Origin: Whalleya microplaca
Taxonomy: Eukaryota; Ascomycota; Sordariomycetes; Xylariales; Xylariaceae
Assembly (NCBI GenBank): GCA_022497155.1
Contig: MU385729.1
Location: forward strand, 372,001 to 436,000
DNA: 64,000 nucleotides
Direction: 5' to 3'
The notes beneath the pieces are model-generated. The model ran no database searches and had not been told where the DNA came from. It was given only the letters and a program-made list of their open reading frames with translations. The position numbers were made by a program, and so were the translations under genes. Position 1 is the first letter of the stretch; each line of letters starts with the position of its first letter. Positions 48,159-60,457 of the stretch are shown here, in pieces.

Positions 48159-48476
48159 TTCTACGATAGAATAATAGGTGTTGAAGATGTTACTCGCCCG
48201 TATATTTGAGGTTCTCGACTGCACAATATGTAATCCGTAAGGCATTCGATGCGATATTTGAAGGACTTTTGATTCGCTATCTTGACTCGTCAAGTATCTC
48301 GTACGCTAAATGCTACACACTAACTGATAAAGTAAAGGATTATGAAAGAAGGTCTGCTGGCAACCGCCATTAGGAATATGTTCAGGACACACGGTGTTGT
48401 ACAAATGTCAAGGGTATAGCTACAATGTTTTCTTCAATATGCAGACTCCCATCTGGAACCACTTTGAACTGTCCCT
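48159..48476. other. short convergent intergenic region
   Basis: About 320 AT-rich bases between the 3' ends of the GH31 gene and the giant minus-strand gene. Nothing else is seen. Confidence 0.6.
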
Positions 48477-51400
48477 TTAATATCTCAACTCAACGCGCGA
48501 GAAGCGCTTGTTCATCGTAATATCTAACCAATCCATGTTTTGAGACTGAGGGTCGTTGTTGCGGCGCTTCCACATCCCTTGTTTACCAAAGTCGGGACTC
48601 ACTTGGACATCAAGATCTTGGGTCACCTCACTACTCTTTCGCGACTGACGTAGCATGTCAGTCTCGACCCCACGAAGCGTGGCCTGGGACATCGATGCGG
48701 AGTCTTTGACAGGAGCCCACATTCCCGTGGAGGCATCGACATGTGTTTGAGCGGGTTTGACCCAGAGTAAAGATTTGGATGTCTGAGGCTGGTTTGAAAC
48801 CGGAGGCACCATTGAAACACCTACCTGCCCTTTGGGTCGACTAGCGCTTCTTTCGCGCTTTGCCATCGATGTGCCAATCGCAGGGTGTACTGTCTCGGCC
48901 GTCGTGCTCATTGATCCAAAGAAGACGGGATGTCGGACAGCGACATCAAAGATGGCGGATTGTGACTCTTCGCCTTTGACGATAGCCTCTTTCAACTCAG
49001 CCTCCATTTTCAAGGGTAAAGTTTGGCCTCTCGAGAACCTGAAATCGGGGTAAGAGGCAGCAATGGCCTCCTGAAGCGCAGCAGACCACTCTCGAGGTGA
49101 TGCGGCTCTCCGAGTGACCTTTGGTGCAATATGACTAGCCTTAATGGCTGCTTGTAGTTCCATATCCCAATCACGCGGGTAAGAAGCTCTCAGAGAGAAC
49201 ATAGTTCCGGGATAGCTCGCCATAATAGCATCTCGTAGTTCCTTATCCCAGTCTACACGATAAGCGACAACGGGGCGATGTTGCTGGCGAAGAGGAATAT
49301 GCGCTGGCTTCGTCCGAGTGATCTCATCCAGGTTCTTGACCACTAGCTCCTCAGGGAATTCTGGAACTGCAGGAATCTCAACCTTCGACTTGTTGAGTTC
49401 TGGGTGTTCAGGGAGTTTGGGAACTTCTGGTACTTCTGGCTCCTTCTTGCCAAACAAACTGCTGAAAAACCCAGCCTTACTTTTGACGGAAGATGCCTTT
49501 GTAGTGCTAGACTTGATTGATGACGCATCTGTCACCGGGGATGATGGCGCCGAACTCACTGTTGAGTTTGAGGTGACAGAGGGGCTCCGGGGTCGAACAG
49601 AGGAAATGGTAATCCAATCTAACTCAACAGAGGTGACTTGGCTGTTGTTCCAGAGACGGGTCGACTCCAGTTTAGGAAGAGGGCCCTCGATAGTCCTCAG
49701 CTTCCGATCCATTTGGAGGGCAGCTGGCTCTGCCGAAGTAGTGCGGTAGACCTCGCGATTTGGGTCGAGCTGGAATAAGCTTGGCCCTGCAGACTTCGAG
49801 ACAGTAGGCTTAGTCCACAAAGACGGTGTCCCAGAAGGAGAAGCACGAGCCAACATATGCTGTGCTTCCCAAAGCTTCGTGCTTGTCAAGCTTGCCAAAG
49901 ACTCCTTTGTTATGCGTGGATTTCGGGACATAGTGATCGCGGCCGGCTGTTTGGAGGTTCTACGATAATCCAATCTGGCGGCATTGGCGTCAAATAGACC
50001 TTCGTGGTCTACTTCCGAGAATGTTCTCGTGGAGACCTCCCACAACCAACTTGACTGGACTGGCGAGGCGACCTTCGTAGAGAGAGGTTCAGATGTTGAG
50101 ACAAGCTGGGTTGGTGTCTCCCCAGTCCAGAGGCTAGTTGTAGTCAGCTTCGGTAATGGCACCATAGTTGGGCGAGGCTTCTTGAACATGGAGACGGCTG
50201 CTGGGGCATTAGGTGTCCTCCGGTAATCAAATCTGGTAATGGTGGCGTCGAAGAGACCCTTATGCAACGGCTCCTTCATCTCAATCGGCTGCTCCCATAA
50301 AAGGCTTGTCTGTGATTTCAGGGCGACAGTACTCTTGACTGATGGGGCCACAAGCATGGTGGGCTTTGTAGATCGAAACAATTGAGGACCAGGTGCGGAT
50401 GGCGCAGGAACTGGGGTCTCTTTAGACCATAGACTTTTCGTGGTCAGCATTGCCAAAGGTTCCTGGTTTATGCGAGCCGTTCTTGTCGTGGAAATAGCTG
50501 CAGGCTCCTTAGGTGTCCCACGATAATCCGTCCTCGGGGTATTAGGGTCAAATAGGCCGTTCACTTCTGAAACATGAATGACTGTGGGCTTTTCCCATAA
50601 GGAAGACTTGGTTGGCTCTTCTTTGGCCCAGAGTCTGTTTGTCATCAGTTGCGTTATAGACTCCTTGGTCACACGAGGTGTCCTCCTCGTGGATAGTGCA
50701 GCAGGCTCTTTCGAGGTCCTACGGTAGTCTAATCTGAAGCAGCTAATATCGAACAAGCCCTTGTTTTCGGAAGCGGGGGAGGAATCAGGTCGCGCCCATA
50801 ATAAAGCGTTAGCCTGAGGATTGGTTGCCTTATTTGTTTGTGAGGTAGTCGTAGAATCTTCATGTGTAGGCTTATTCGGGACCCAGAGCGCCGCCGCTCT
50901 TACCACCTGGTTGACCTTCTTGTTCGGTGCCCATAACTGGGTACTTTCTACCGCCCTGATTTCTTCAGTGCGAGGCGGGGACCGGACTGCATTTCCAGCA
51001 TCCAAAATGTAACTCTCCCAAGAGTCTAGCTGTGGTAACCCACCGTTGTTCCGGGATTCCGTTAGCTTCGACTTAGGGGACCATAAGAGGGGTTGAGCCA
51101 AGTCAGACTTGGGCGTTGGAAGATGAGGATGCTCGAATAGAATAGAATCTTCTGATACCATTTCAAATTCGACAGGTTCCTCATCCTCTTCTTCTGCATC
51201 AGCATATTCGGCGAATATTGATGAGCTTGCGGCTGCTGAAGCTTGCGCTGGGTTGAAAATCAAGCTGTTACTCGAAGGCACATTTTCAGTCTTCAGCAGG
51301 CTTGCGATCTCCCAAAGAGTAGTTTCATCAAAATCATCATCGCCTTCGCTGTCTGAGAAAGCCAAGTTGTCATCATCATCCTCCCTTTCATACTCGTCGA

Positions 51401-54400
51401 AGAAGGACATAGTGGATTCATCAGCTTCGAGTTGCCTTGATCTTGATTCCAACGTGGCATTTAGAGATGGGCGCCCCGAAGTCATGGTACCCGGCATTGC
51501 CATGTACATCTGGCTTGGTTGATAAGTTGGGACTCTTGCATGCTCGCTCTTCTCACCCCAGGGGAACTGGAAGATACCTAGGGTCCCCCGCTTATCCGGC
51601 AAGGGTTTAGGACTTTCCAAAATGTCAGGCAGGAGTGTTACACGCTTGTTCCTTCGAGGCGGACGAATAGTGAGGGGACGGTTTACAGCACGTTGCGACT
51701 GTTCATATTGTGCTGCACTTTGCTTCCTCCACAAGCCCTTCGTCATCACCTCCTTATCAGACTTGATTGGTTTCTGCCATAATTGCGAACTCTCAATTGC
51801 CAACGACTCTGAGGTTTTCCTGATGGCTGGACGCACAGACAAACCTGGAAGTCCATGGGCTTCATCAGTTTTCGCAGGTTTTTTGCCTGTCGCGGCCCAA
51901 AGGCCAGCGCTGTCAGAGAGTTTAACAGGGGAGCTCGGTTTCCATAGCTGATGGATTTGAGCGATTGGCTTTGGCTCTGAGTCCAGAGGTTGCAAGATCT
52001 TCTGAATCTCGCTTTCCGATTCGGATTCTTCGGTGTCCGGAGGGCTTGGACTGATCAGCGCAGCTTTAGAGACAGTCAAGAAATTCAAGTTATTTCGCTT
52101 TCCAACGAGGTCGCGAGAATTCTCCATGTATCCCATTTGGGCCTCGGCAAGACGGACTTGCCAGAGACTAGCCTGTGTATTCTCAGAACTCATTCCAGAA
52201 CTCTGAGATGATGGGGTGACTGAACTATTTTCATTCTTCGAGCGCATAGTGGCACCACTGGTAATAATGGACTTTCGAGACACTCTACGGTCTGAAGCTA
52301 GAGAACGTCGGGCCAGCTCTCCAGAGACCTTGCTAGCTATCGAGTTCGGCCGAGAATCCTTTGACGGCGAAGTCCGATAACTGGACATAGAATCGCGATC
52401 AAGACGATTTTGCGTTGATTGCCACTTGTCCTCGAGCTGTCCCATCTCACGCTCCAAGTCCTCAAGCAACTCCAAGCGTTGTCCCTGGCTTTCAACCGAT
52501 TGTCGATTGGGTTGTTCGAAATTCTGCAGCTGCGATTGAATCATTTGGTACACAGCTTCAGGCGACTCGAGTGGCGAGGGTTCCGCAGGCTGGACCATTA
52601 TTGCTCTTTGGTTTCTCTTCCCATTGAGGATTAAAGGAGTTGGAGGAGGTCCCTTTCTTGATCGAGCTTGGTCTTTCCTAGTAGAGAACGTGGGGCACTC
52701 TTCGCCTATACGATGATGGAAGCCCCCTGCTTTGGAACTCTCTGCGGCTGGGATCGCAGGGAAAGAGTTTTCGTCCTCCTTAGTAGGCAAAACTTTCCTA
52801 TCGTCTGGCGAGTGACCAGAAGTATCCAGCATCACCGGTACGACCTCTTCGCCAACACTCGAAGGAACACGTTGTCTTATATCTGGATCCAAGCCTCGGG
52901 CGTTTTTCTGGATGTAGGTTGAACGGACCCGCAACTTCTGGACATTAACAGCAGCAACTGGTGAGTGTACAGAGCCCCAATTGCTAGCCACTTCTTCATC
53001 TCGAGTCCTCGTTTCACTCATCCTGGTAGATATGCTCATATGACTGACAGCCGGGATAACTGGTGATGATTTACGATTCGTGTTTGGATTAGACGGGCGC
53101 TTTGGGGCGTCATTCTCAATTGATAGTCCTGGTAGCCAGGAGTCCCCCAGCTCATCAGCCGCACTGCGAGAACTAGCTGTTCGCACAAGGCTATTATGCG
53201 GAAGCCCCTGTGGTAGTTCTTCGATGCCAAGGATGCTCGTAGTCCGCACGGTACTCTTGTCAGTGACTCTAGACGTTCTGTTGAGCACGTTGGATTCTGA
53301 GTCGGAATCCTCTTCAACAACAGGCTGGCTTTGATCTTTCGCGTATGCTGAAGGTACAGGGGGGATATCAGGTACCGAGGAACGTCGTCTGCTTGTGCTT
53401 CTGCTCGTTGATGGAGCGCTGGACTGCGTGGAGTAGAATAAATTCATTTTCTCATCAAATGTCATACTCTTGGTATCATTAGGGTGGGGACGCGATGGGT
53501 TACCAGCGCTCTTTGGGGGCGGCGGTAGAGGCGGCAGCTGAGTAGGGCTCCCAGGCTTAGATTGAAGAACAGACTTCCGACTCACAATTGAGCCACCCGA
53601 CCTTGACCGTCTATGACTGTGACTGGGGGAAACTTCAGCGGGGAAGACTTGACGATCTTTGTCCCCCTTTCTGGGAATTGGGCGCGGGCGATGGAGAACT
53701 GAATCAGCAGAATCCAGTGAGGTCATTGGTGTTTTCGATGCTCCTTGTACGATATCGCTCACAGCATTAGGGTCATCATAAACAATGTTATTGACGAACA
53801 TCACAGTTTCCTGTCTTTGGCCTTTGCCTTCTTGAGCCATGGCTTTCATAGCTTGGGCACGGGGATTGGACGGAAGTCCGTTCGTCGGACGTCGTTGAAG
53901 CGGCGTTTTGACTGGCTCAGGGGTCTTTGTTGGTTCCGACTTAGGTGACTGTGGTCTTGGAATGGGTATACGAATTGGTTCACCAGGTCGAATTGGCTGA
54001 AAGGTCGCGGGCACTGGCGGAGCAGGAGGTTGACGTGGTGATCTCCTTCTAACCCCTTCGGTCCCGGGAGATAATCGTGATGAAGTGGAAGTTGCATTTG
54101 CTTCGAATGACGATCCTCCGGCGGTTTTAGCGGTCTTGGTTGAAATTGATCTTGTTAATCCTGTCGGTGATGAAGACGATATATCCTCCTGTTTAGCACC
54201 TTCGTCGCTGCTAAGTGTCTCGTCTATTTTTGAAGCATTCGGTGGTTGGGGGGCCGGTCTCTGTGTTATGAAAGTTGACATACGCTGTGCTAGTCTTGCC
54301 CGCCGTTCTTTTTCGTTGCTGGCAGCAGTAGCGAGATCGATCGTTGGTATCCTACTAAGAGGATTCTTCATGCCTTCTTCTTCTTCTTTGAGGATCGGAT

Positions 54401-55677
54401 GCGATATGGCAAGCTTACCCGACCCCTTGGCTGATGGAATACCCTTACCGCCATTTCTCTGGCGGCTGTCCATCTCCTTTCTTCTATCCCCATTTCCCGG
54501 GGCTTTTGGTACTGCTGCCAACCCAGATTGAGTCGTTTGCGCAGGTGGAAAGAGGTTTCCTTGCACAGGCACTCCACCTATCCCAGACTCCCCATTAACG
54601 GTCATCGAGATCTTGGGCAAGGGGCCATTGTTTCGTGGAGCAACGAACGCAGACATTGACCTTGTATTGATTTCTTTTACATCCTCATAGCGAGTTGGAG
54701 GGTAATCGGCCGAGTCTGAAGACGATAAGTCCCGATCTCGTCCAATATCTCTTGAAGTCGGAGAATCCGGTTGCCGCGGAGGTGGATTTCGAGGAACAAC
54801 GAGTGTCCCCGATAATATAAGTACCAGCGCTTTCTAGTGTCAGCAGGCAAGCACCGCGGCTGTCAGGAAATACACATACCAACTAAAATAGTCAGGCCAA
54901 GGGCAGGAAGAGTCGTTCGTAGTACCAGATCGATTGTCTTCATCCCCAATAACAGTGGGACGCTCATCTGCAGATGGTTAGTATATAGCTTAGTGGACGC
55001 AATTACAACAACTGACCCCCATCCATATCGTCAGCCCAATGACAACGAAGACAATACTTTTACTTCTCCCAGGAAGACGTCGGCCACCTGTTACATCATT
55101 CGTCGAGCCGGCCGATAATGCGCGTATGGCCAATATAGCAAGGATGACGGCGTCTAACACGATAACGGTGATGGCAATGGGCATCAAGTTAGACGCAGGT
55201 ACACAGGTAGGGTTAAAATCGCTCCTCGTTTCTCCCACGAATGCTGCTCCCAAGGCAAACCGTCCTAAAACCAAGAGTTGCGGAATCGTACTCCATACTG
55301 TCCTCTTTTCGTCCTTATGTACGGACCAGACCAAGTACTGCTCGACGAATACCCGTGCTAATTGGTCGAAGGCTGACGAGAAAATCACAGCGACTTGGCA
55401 CGTAGATGTCGCTGTCGGCTCTATAAGGGTTGCAAGGAACTCAACCAATGCCCACAATGCGGAAGATGCAAGAAATAGTATGAGGACCAGCCTCAGGCCG
55501 TCCCGAAAAATCGCTGAACCGTGACCCTTAATATACAAAGCGAGGGAAGGTGACGCCGCATTGAACAGGATACCACTGCATCCTACTATCAGTTAAGTCG
55601 ATCGATAGCCATATTTGAAGTTTTACTGACAAGAAGAAGGCCGCAATAAGGGCCTGGGCAGTCCCTGGGTTTGCCAT
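48477..55677 (-). CDS. giant seven-TM-like membrane protein with LW-motif repeats, unknown function
   Basis: Predicted 2,348-residue protein. Exons 55677-55631, 55575-55017, 54967-54880 and 54829-48477; introns of 55, 49 and 50 bp all keep frame. The first ~250 residues hold about seven hydrophobic segments, from ALIAAFFFGILFNAASPSLALYI to TLPALGLTILVALVLILSGTLVV, the latter formed across a splice junction. The rest is a ~2,090-residue Ser/Pro-rich tail, presumably cytoplasmic. It carries about 20 LW dipeptides in a recurring xLWxxP-like setting. Five tandem repeats of ~75-100 residues lie at about 1585-1960, each with GLFDxxxxRxDYRRTxxEPAA. Four ~35-residue repeats around DWDxELxxAIxASYP lie at about 2080-2180. 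I do not recognise the family beyond conserved fungal hypothetical proteins. A receptor-like or scaffold role is conceivable but unproven. The internal ATG at 54656 could mislead annotation into omitting the membrane part. Confidence 0.85.
49650..50770 (-). repeat. five protein-level tandem repeats (GLFD..DYRRT..EPAA..LW)
   Basis: Inside the giant gene, units start near 50770, 50560, 50260, 50000 and 49780. Each begins [GS]LF(D/Q) and continues with (D/V)YR.T...PAA, a basic stretch (R.PR.T.E), a PL..L.[ST]..LW segment and a Pro/Ser spacer. The DNA has diverged, so this is an old, selected repeat rather than a recent duplication. Confidence 0.8.
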
Positions 55678-57749
55678 GTTGAATACGACGCCGGGCCCAG
55701 GTAATCAGTTAGAAAAGAAATAAAAGCCCACTCAATGGGTAATTCAAATTATTAACTAAGAAGTGAATGAGGTCATATTAACGAAGGTAGGCGGGTATAG
55801 GAATTACGACGCCATGATAGTCGACACTGTCGATAGTCGGTCCCAAGACACGATAGTGCAAGAAGGAAGAAGAGACTGAGGCACAACGAGAATGGGGACT
55901 TGACTGAGCAGTCACTCGGCAAAGGCCGAGAGTTCTCGATACCTAGACTCGCTCGGTGGTGGATAAAGGCCTGTGATCCTCAAACGTGGATTATGCAGGG
56001 CTATTCTCGGCCATGTTCGAGATTCCGCACTTAGATCCTCAATACTATGGAGCAGAGTTGCTAAAAGATCTCATGATTGGTGAAGACGCAAGGCTGATAG
56101 TATCAAGCCTGTGAAGTGGATCGTCAACCCTGGTCGAAGGGGTCTGCTTGAAACCTCAGACGTTCCGCCCCAGCAAAGAAAAGTGGACGAAAACACTGAA
56201 TATTTATACTGCGGTTGGAGGCCAAATTATTATACCCATGTCAAGTAGTTTTTGCCTTGACTAAACCTAAGTTGGAAGAGCCTCTCCGCAGGTACTTCAG
56301 ATACCTACTCGCAAAACCCCCGTCAAAACCCTTGTCTTTTTTTTGAGAACAAGCCGGGATATAATACCTACCCATAATACCAAGTATTCTCGGGATTGAG
56401 CCATGTCCGTTGAGATCACTCTAGACAATAATAGGTAAAAAGAGATCTTGTTCTAAGTGGGAACAAGAGATGACAGCTGCATGATTCGGGCTTAAAAGAG
56501 AGAATGAAGGCTGGCTTGTTACGAGAAACAGAAGAGTATTGAAACTTGACATCACAAACAGCCAATCATATGTATGTCTCATACATAGATAGCTGCAGTC
56601 TTCTCCTTCGGCCAATAGGCATCCATTGATCGGTTGAGATGATCATCACATATCAATAGCAAAAGGCGACAGCATGCGAGACAGTGAGACAATGGTAGAT
56701 CTGGTCGTGATATTCAACAAACCCTACGGGGCTTCATATCACTACATGTCCCTTCAACCTACTATTTCTAGGTCCAGCCCTTAGCTGCTTGTTGACCAAC
56801 CCCATCACACTTCTTATTATTAGTATGCAAGTGACAGCACATGGATCGGTATATTGTCAGCAGAACAGATGAGACAAGTGTCGGGAATTTGTACATGTTT
56901 AATAAGAAACGCGAAGAAACGCGACGTGCGGGGACGTATGGAGCACCGATATGTCAATTCAGACATGGCGCAGACAGGCCCCTGTAACAAGCAGAACCAG
57001 TAGCAGACCGGCAGACCGTAGCACTTGCGCTAGTACAGATTACTTACTACGTATGTAGTAATTATCACTAGCATTGCATACAGTAGTGTTATGGGGCACG
57101 GGATACACCACCCACATATGTAGCTTAGATACAGTTTAGTCGTCAACCCTATCTGCTTGTCTGCCCTATGCGAAACTGACAATAAGTTGAAATGATGACA
57201 ATATAAAAATCAGCCGTGATCCGAACTAAAAGACTGTCTCAGAGTGAGCTCGTATTTTCTAACGACAAGGGATGTGGTCCAATATTCAATGATACATCCG
57301 ATTGCCTGTCTCGCTAATTACCTCCATACGTACTATAGCTACTGACATTGCTGATATACTGCAGTCTTTCAATATGGATGATGGTATATATTAACTCAGT
57401 CGCTACGTCAAGTACCGACATCAAGGGACGGGAACGATTTATATGAGACTGGAGACTCTGCTACTGAATATGCAAGAATTCTTTTGCGAAAACTTACATA
57501 CATACATTTTAGTCACCCCCTATTCATCGGTGTCCAGGTGGTTACGCAGTTTATGTCAGATATCTGTTACCTAGCACAGAAAACGTAAGGGGTTTTTCTC
57601 TCTCTTGAAAACAAGAATTTATTAGTTCAAGTTAAAAGGATATATATGTATTGAAGTCGGCTAGAAACTACATGTATCTATGTTTCGGTTATTTCCCCAA
57701 CAAGCATTTTGCCATTGCTTGGAGGATCCATGAAAATCGACGTCCTATA
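55678..57749. other. 2.1-kb intergenic region, no gene seen
   Basis: AT-rich with frequent stops in all frames. The first part is the presumed promoter of the giant minus-strand gene. No RNA gene, transposon or repeat was recognised. Confidence 0.5.
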
Positions 57750-58703
57750 TCAATCAAATTCATCAGGATGGTATTCTTTCTTTCCAGTGTCTTCATTAAG
57801 GTGCGCAAACTTTTGGGCCTCGCGGTCCCAAAACCAGTACTCATCCTCTTCGTCTTCATCACTAACTTCCCCCATTTCCTGAAGGTCGAAGATTTGGCAA
57901 GGTTCCGGCTCGACTAATGCAGGCCCAGGTGTGTTGGCTCTAGCAGGGCCCAATGTTACATCGTGAGATGCTGGATCTTCCCGAGAACCCGTAGGTAGCA
58001 TACTTAGTGTGATCGGGGACAAGATCGAAGGCGCCTGGTCGTTCGAATCTAATTTATTGACGTAGGGATATTCTAGAATAGAATCAACTATATCGCCTTC
58101 CTGAATTGAAAAATTGAGGCTTTGTGATTGCCGATGACGCTGAAGTGGCTCTTTGGATAGGTCCACGATGTTTTGAGGATGTGCGTTGCCCGAAATATGA
58201 TTCTTTCTGTTGAGAAGCCTTAAAGGATCTCTATATGGAGATGCGCTGGCATCATAAATACGCCGCTGTTCTCCTTGCCGGCTGGAGATTGATGGTGCAG
58301 AGCTGACACATTGACTAGCAGATGAGGCAGAGATTTCCCCCGTTGTGGAGGGATCTACACTTGACTCCGAGGGAGTGCAGTCACTATTTTGAATTCTTTC
58401 ACTTTTTGCCGGCAAAGCCGATGGTATCCCGACTGTTGAATTATGTCCAGCCATGCGACGGGCATCTTCAACCAACACCCGAGGGATCTGGAACGATAAA
58501 GGGCACCTAGAGGAATCCACGATTGATGACGACCTCTCCTGGCCCCGGATAGTGTCTGGATTTACGCTCTCTGGCGTCCGCTCCTGCTTGGTTGGTATAT
58601 GAGAACAGCCAATCTCCGTTGCCGGGGCCTTAGGCGCGTTCCAAGCGACTTGCATACAGAGCCTGCAAGTTAACCCGGACTCAAAGGTTATGGGTGTTTC
58701 CAT
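57750..58703 (-). CDS. hypothetical protein with acidic, aromatic C-terminal motif
   Basis: Single-exon frame of 317 residues. It begins with a small Cys-containing segment (LTCRLCMQ, then GCSH), which could bind metal but is too short to assign. The middle is Ser/Pro-rich and probably disordered. The C-terminus is distinctive: an acidic run (EVSDEDEEDEYWFWDRE) followed by KFAHLNEDTGKKEYHPDEFD. I believe this resembles the ends of conserved fungal hypothetical proteins, but I cannot name the family. The sequence GGTTAACTTGCAG near the start resembles a 3' splice site, so an upstream exon is possible. No function is assigned. Confidence 0.65.
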   Translation of the reverse strand: METPITFESGLTCRLCMQVAWNAPKAPATEIGCSHIPTKQERTPESVNPDTIRGQERSSSIVDSSRCPLSFQIPRVLVEDARRMAGHNSTVGIPSALPAKSERIQNSDCTPSESSVDPSTTGEISASSASQCVSSAPSISSRQGEQRRIYDASASPYRDPLRLLNRKNHISGNAHPQNIVDLSKEPLQRHRQSQSLNFSIQEGDIVDSILEYPYVNKLDSNDQAPSILSPITLSMLPTGSREDPASHDVTLGPARANTPGPALVEPEPCQIFDLQEMGEVSDEDEEDEYWFWDREAQKFAHLNEDTGKKEYHPDEFD

Positions 58704-60457
58704 TGTCTTTCTTCATGTTAACTCTTGGGATTGAGGTAGGCAGCGTAACGGCAACGCTTACAGTGAATATATAATTGATATTGAAACGCTTGTAAATCCG
58801 GTTGCGTTCAACAGCGAGGCCTGTTGCTGAAAAGGATCACACGGTATTTTTCAAGGTCATCAATGCATGAAGCTTTCCGGGATAAATCTATGAAGGTACT
58901 CCAAAATAATTACAAAAGGGTGCTGAGGATTGAATCTGTTAAGCACGGCTGCAAATATAGAATCATCGACGGATTCAAGTGCTATATTATATGACAGTAC
59001 AATCTGCACTCACTTACCACTGATGTTTTTCAGCTGAAGGCTCATATTAGCTTCAGCCTTGGACATTCGCCCATTACTACTCTGGGGCGTTTGGGAAGGT
59101 GGTATGTTAGACAATAAAAACGCCCAGCACTATCAGCTGAATTCGGATGGTACGCTGTAATGCATGGCGAGACTAGTAAGATTAGGCAATTGGTAGGATG
59201 CAGAACCTATTTGCGAATTCCACAAGTCAGTATGCAGCTCTAGTGGTCAGTAGGTCAAGTCTTTCAACTATGATCGTCCATCGCTTCTGCCTACCCCCTT
59301 CTCTATCGGGAAAATTTTCAGTCTTGTCATTGTCAATTCAAGATGGAAGGTTGGGAAACACTTTTTGGCATTGATATATTAAAAGAAGTGCCTAGAATGG
59401 CTGGAAGCAGAAGCAGACATGCATCATGTAGAGATGGCGTTTCTCTGAACATCACTACATAGGGTACCCAGATCAGCCTGCCACCTTACCTTTGGCCGCG
59501 AACCACTACAACAAAAGAAGTCATGGATCCCTCTTACCACCAGAGTAGCCCACCGTTGCTGTACCCAGTCTCTACACGTGTGTACGCCTCTCCTTAAGTA
59601 TACAGGCATACAGCTATGTGATCGGAGGGTAACCTATCCATACACTGACAGTATGTCAATGTTCCACTAAGGTAGGCCAGACTCCTTTTCTGACTTGCTA
59701 AGAAGATGACAAGGGCGTTCTCTTTCACGTCACAATCTTCTAGAAATTCCAAAAATCCGCCTAGTATCCTTATTTCTATGAGGCTATCCAAGTAGGCTAT
59801 TTTTGTGTTGCCTAAAACTTATATGCAGTAGGAAGGAAAACAGGGCAACGCAGCAATGCGTGCTCCCGGCAAATCACTGAAGCTAATGATTTACAAAGCC
59901 TAGATTGTTATATATCCTGCGAATAAGCCTTTGCTCTTGCTTTCGGTATGACATACACGTCCCACAGCTTGAGGCCTAACATACCAAGTGTCATTCCCTC
60001 ATAGCTTCCTACTGTCAGTTTGTCTAATGCAATGTCCATTCCCCACCTATCAGCATTGGTACATCATTATAAGCGTATATCTAGTCTTTTGTCCCTTCTC
60101 CCATCTTCCTTCCTTAGATTCTAGCATTTGTTTTGTTGGATTTATGTTAGTTATTACTAGGGTAAGATTATAGGACGCATAGTGTGCCTAGCCAACTGAT
60201 ACTAACTTTGTACATTAGGTTACACATATCCATGAAACTCCAAATCCAAAGGCAAAAGAAATTTCCACCGCAGCTAAGGGAGTCATCTACATATACGCCG
60301 CCTGGAGGGACGATACTCTTTCTTGACATCAATACTTCACTCAGGCCGAATGCCCTGGCGTCGACGAGGGCAGCACAGCCGCAGACAGCGTCGTCGACCG
60401 CCATGCCCGTCTGGCTTATCAAATACTCGCTCGCGGACCATTTCACCCCCCATCTCC
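58704..60457. other. 1.75-kb intergenic region, no gene seen
   Basis: Stop-rich sequence without recognisable coding. It separates two divergently transcribed hypothetical genes. The open frame that reaches upstream of 60458 (in-frame ATG at 60323) is arginine-rich and looks non-coding. Confidence 0.5.
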
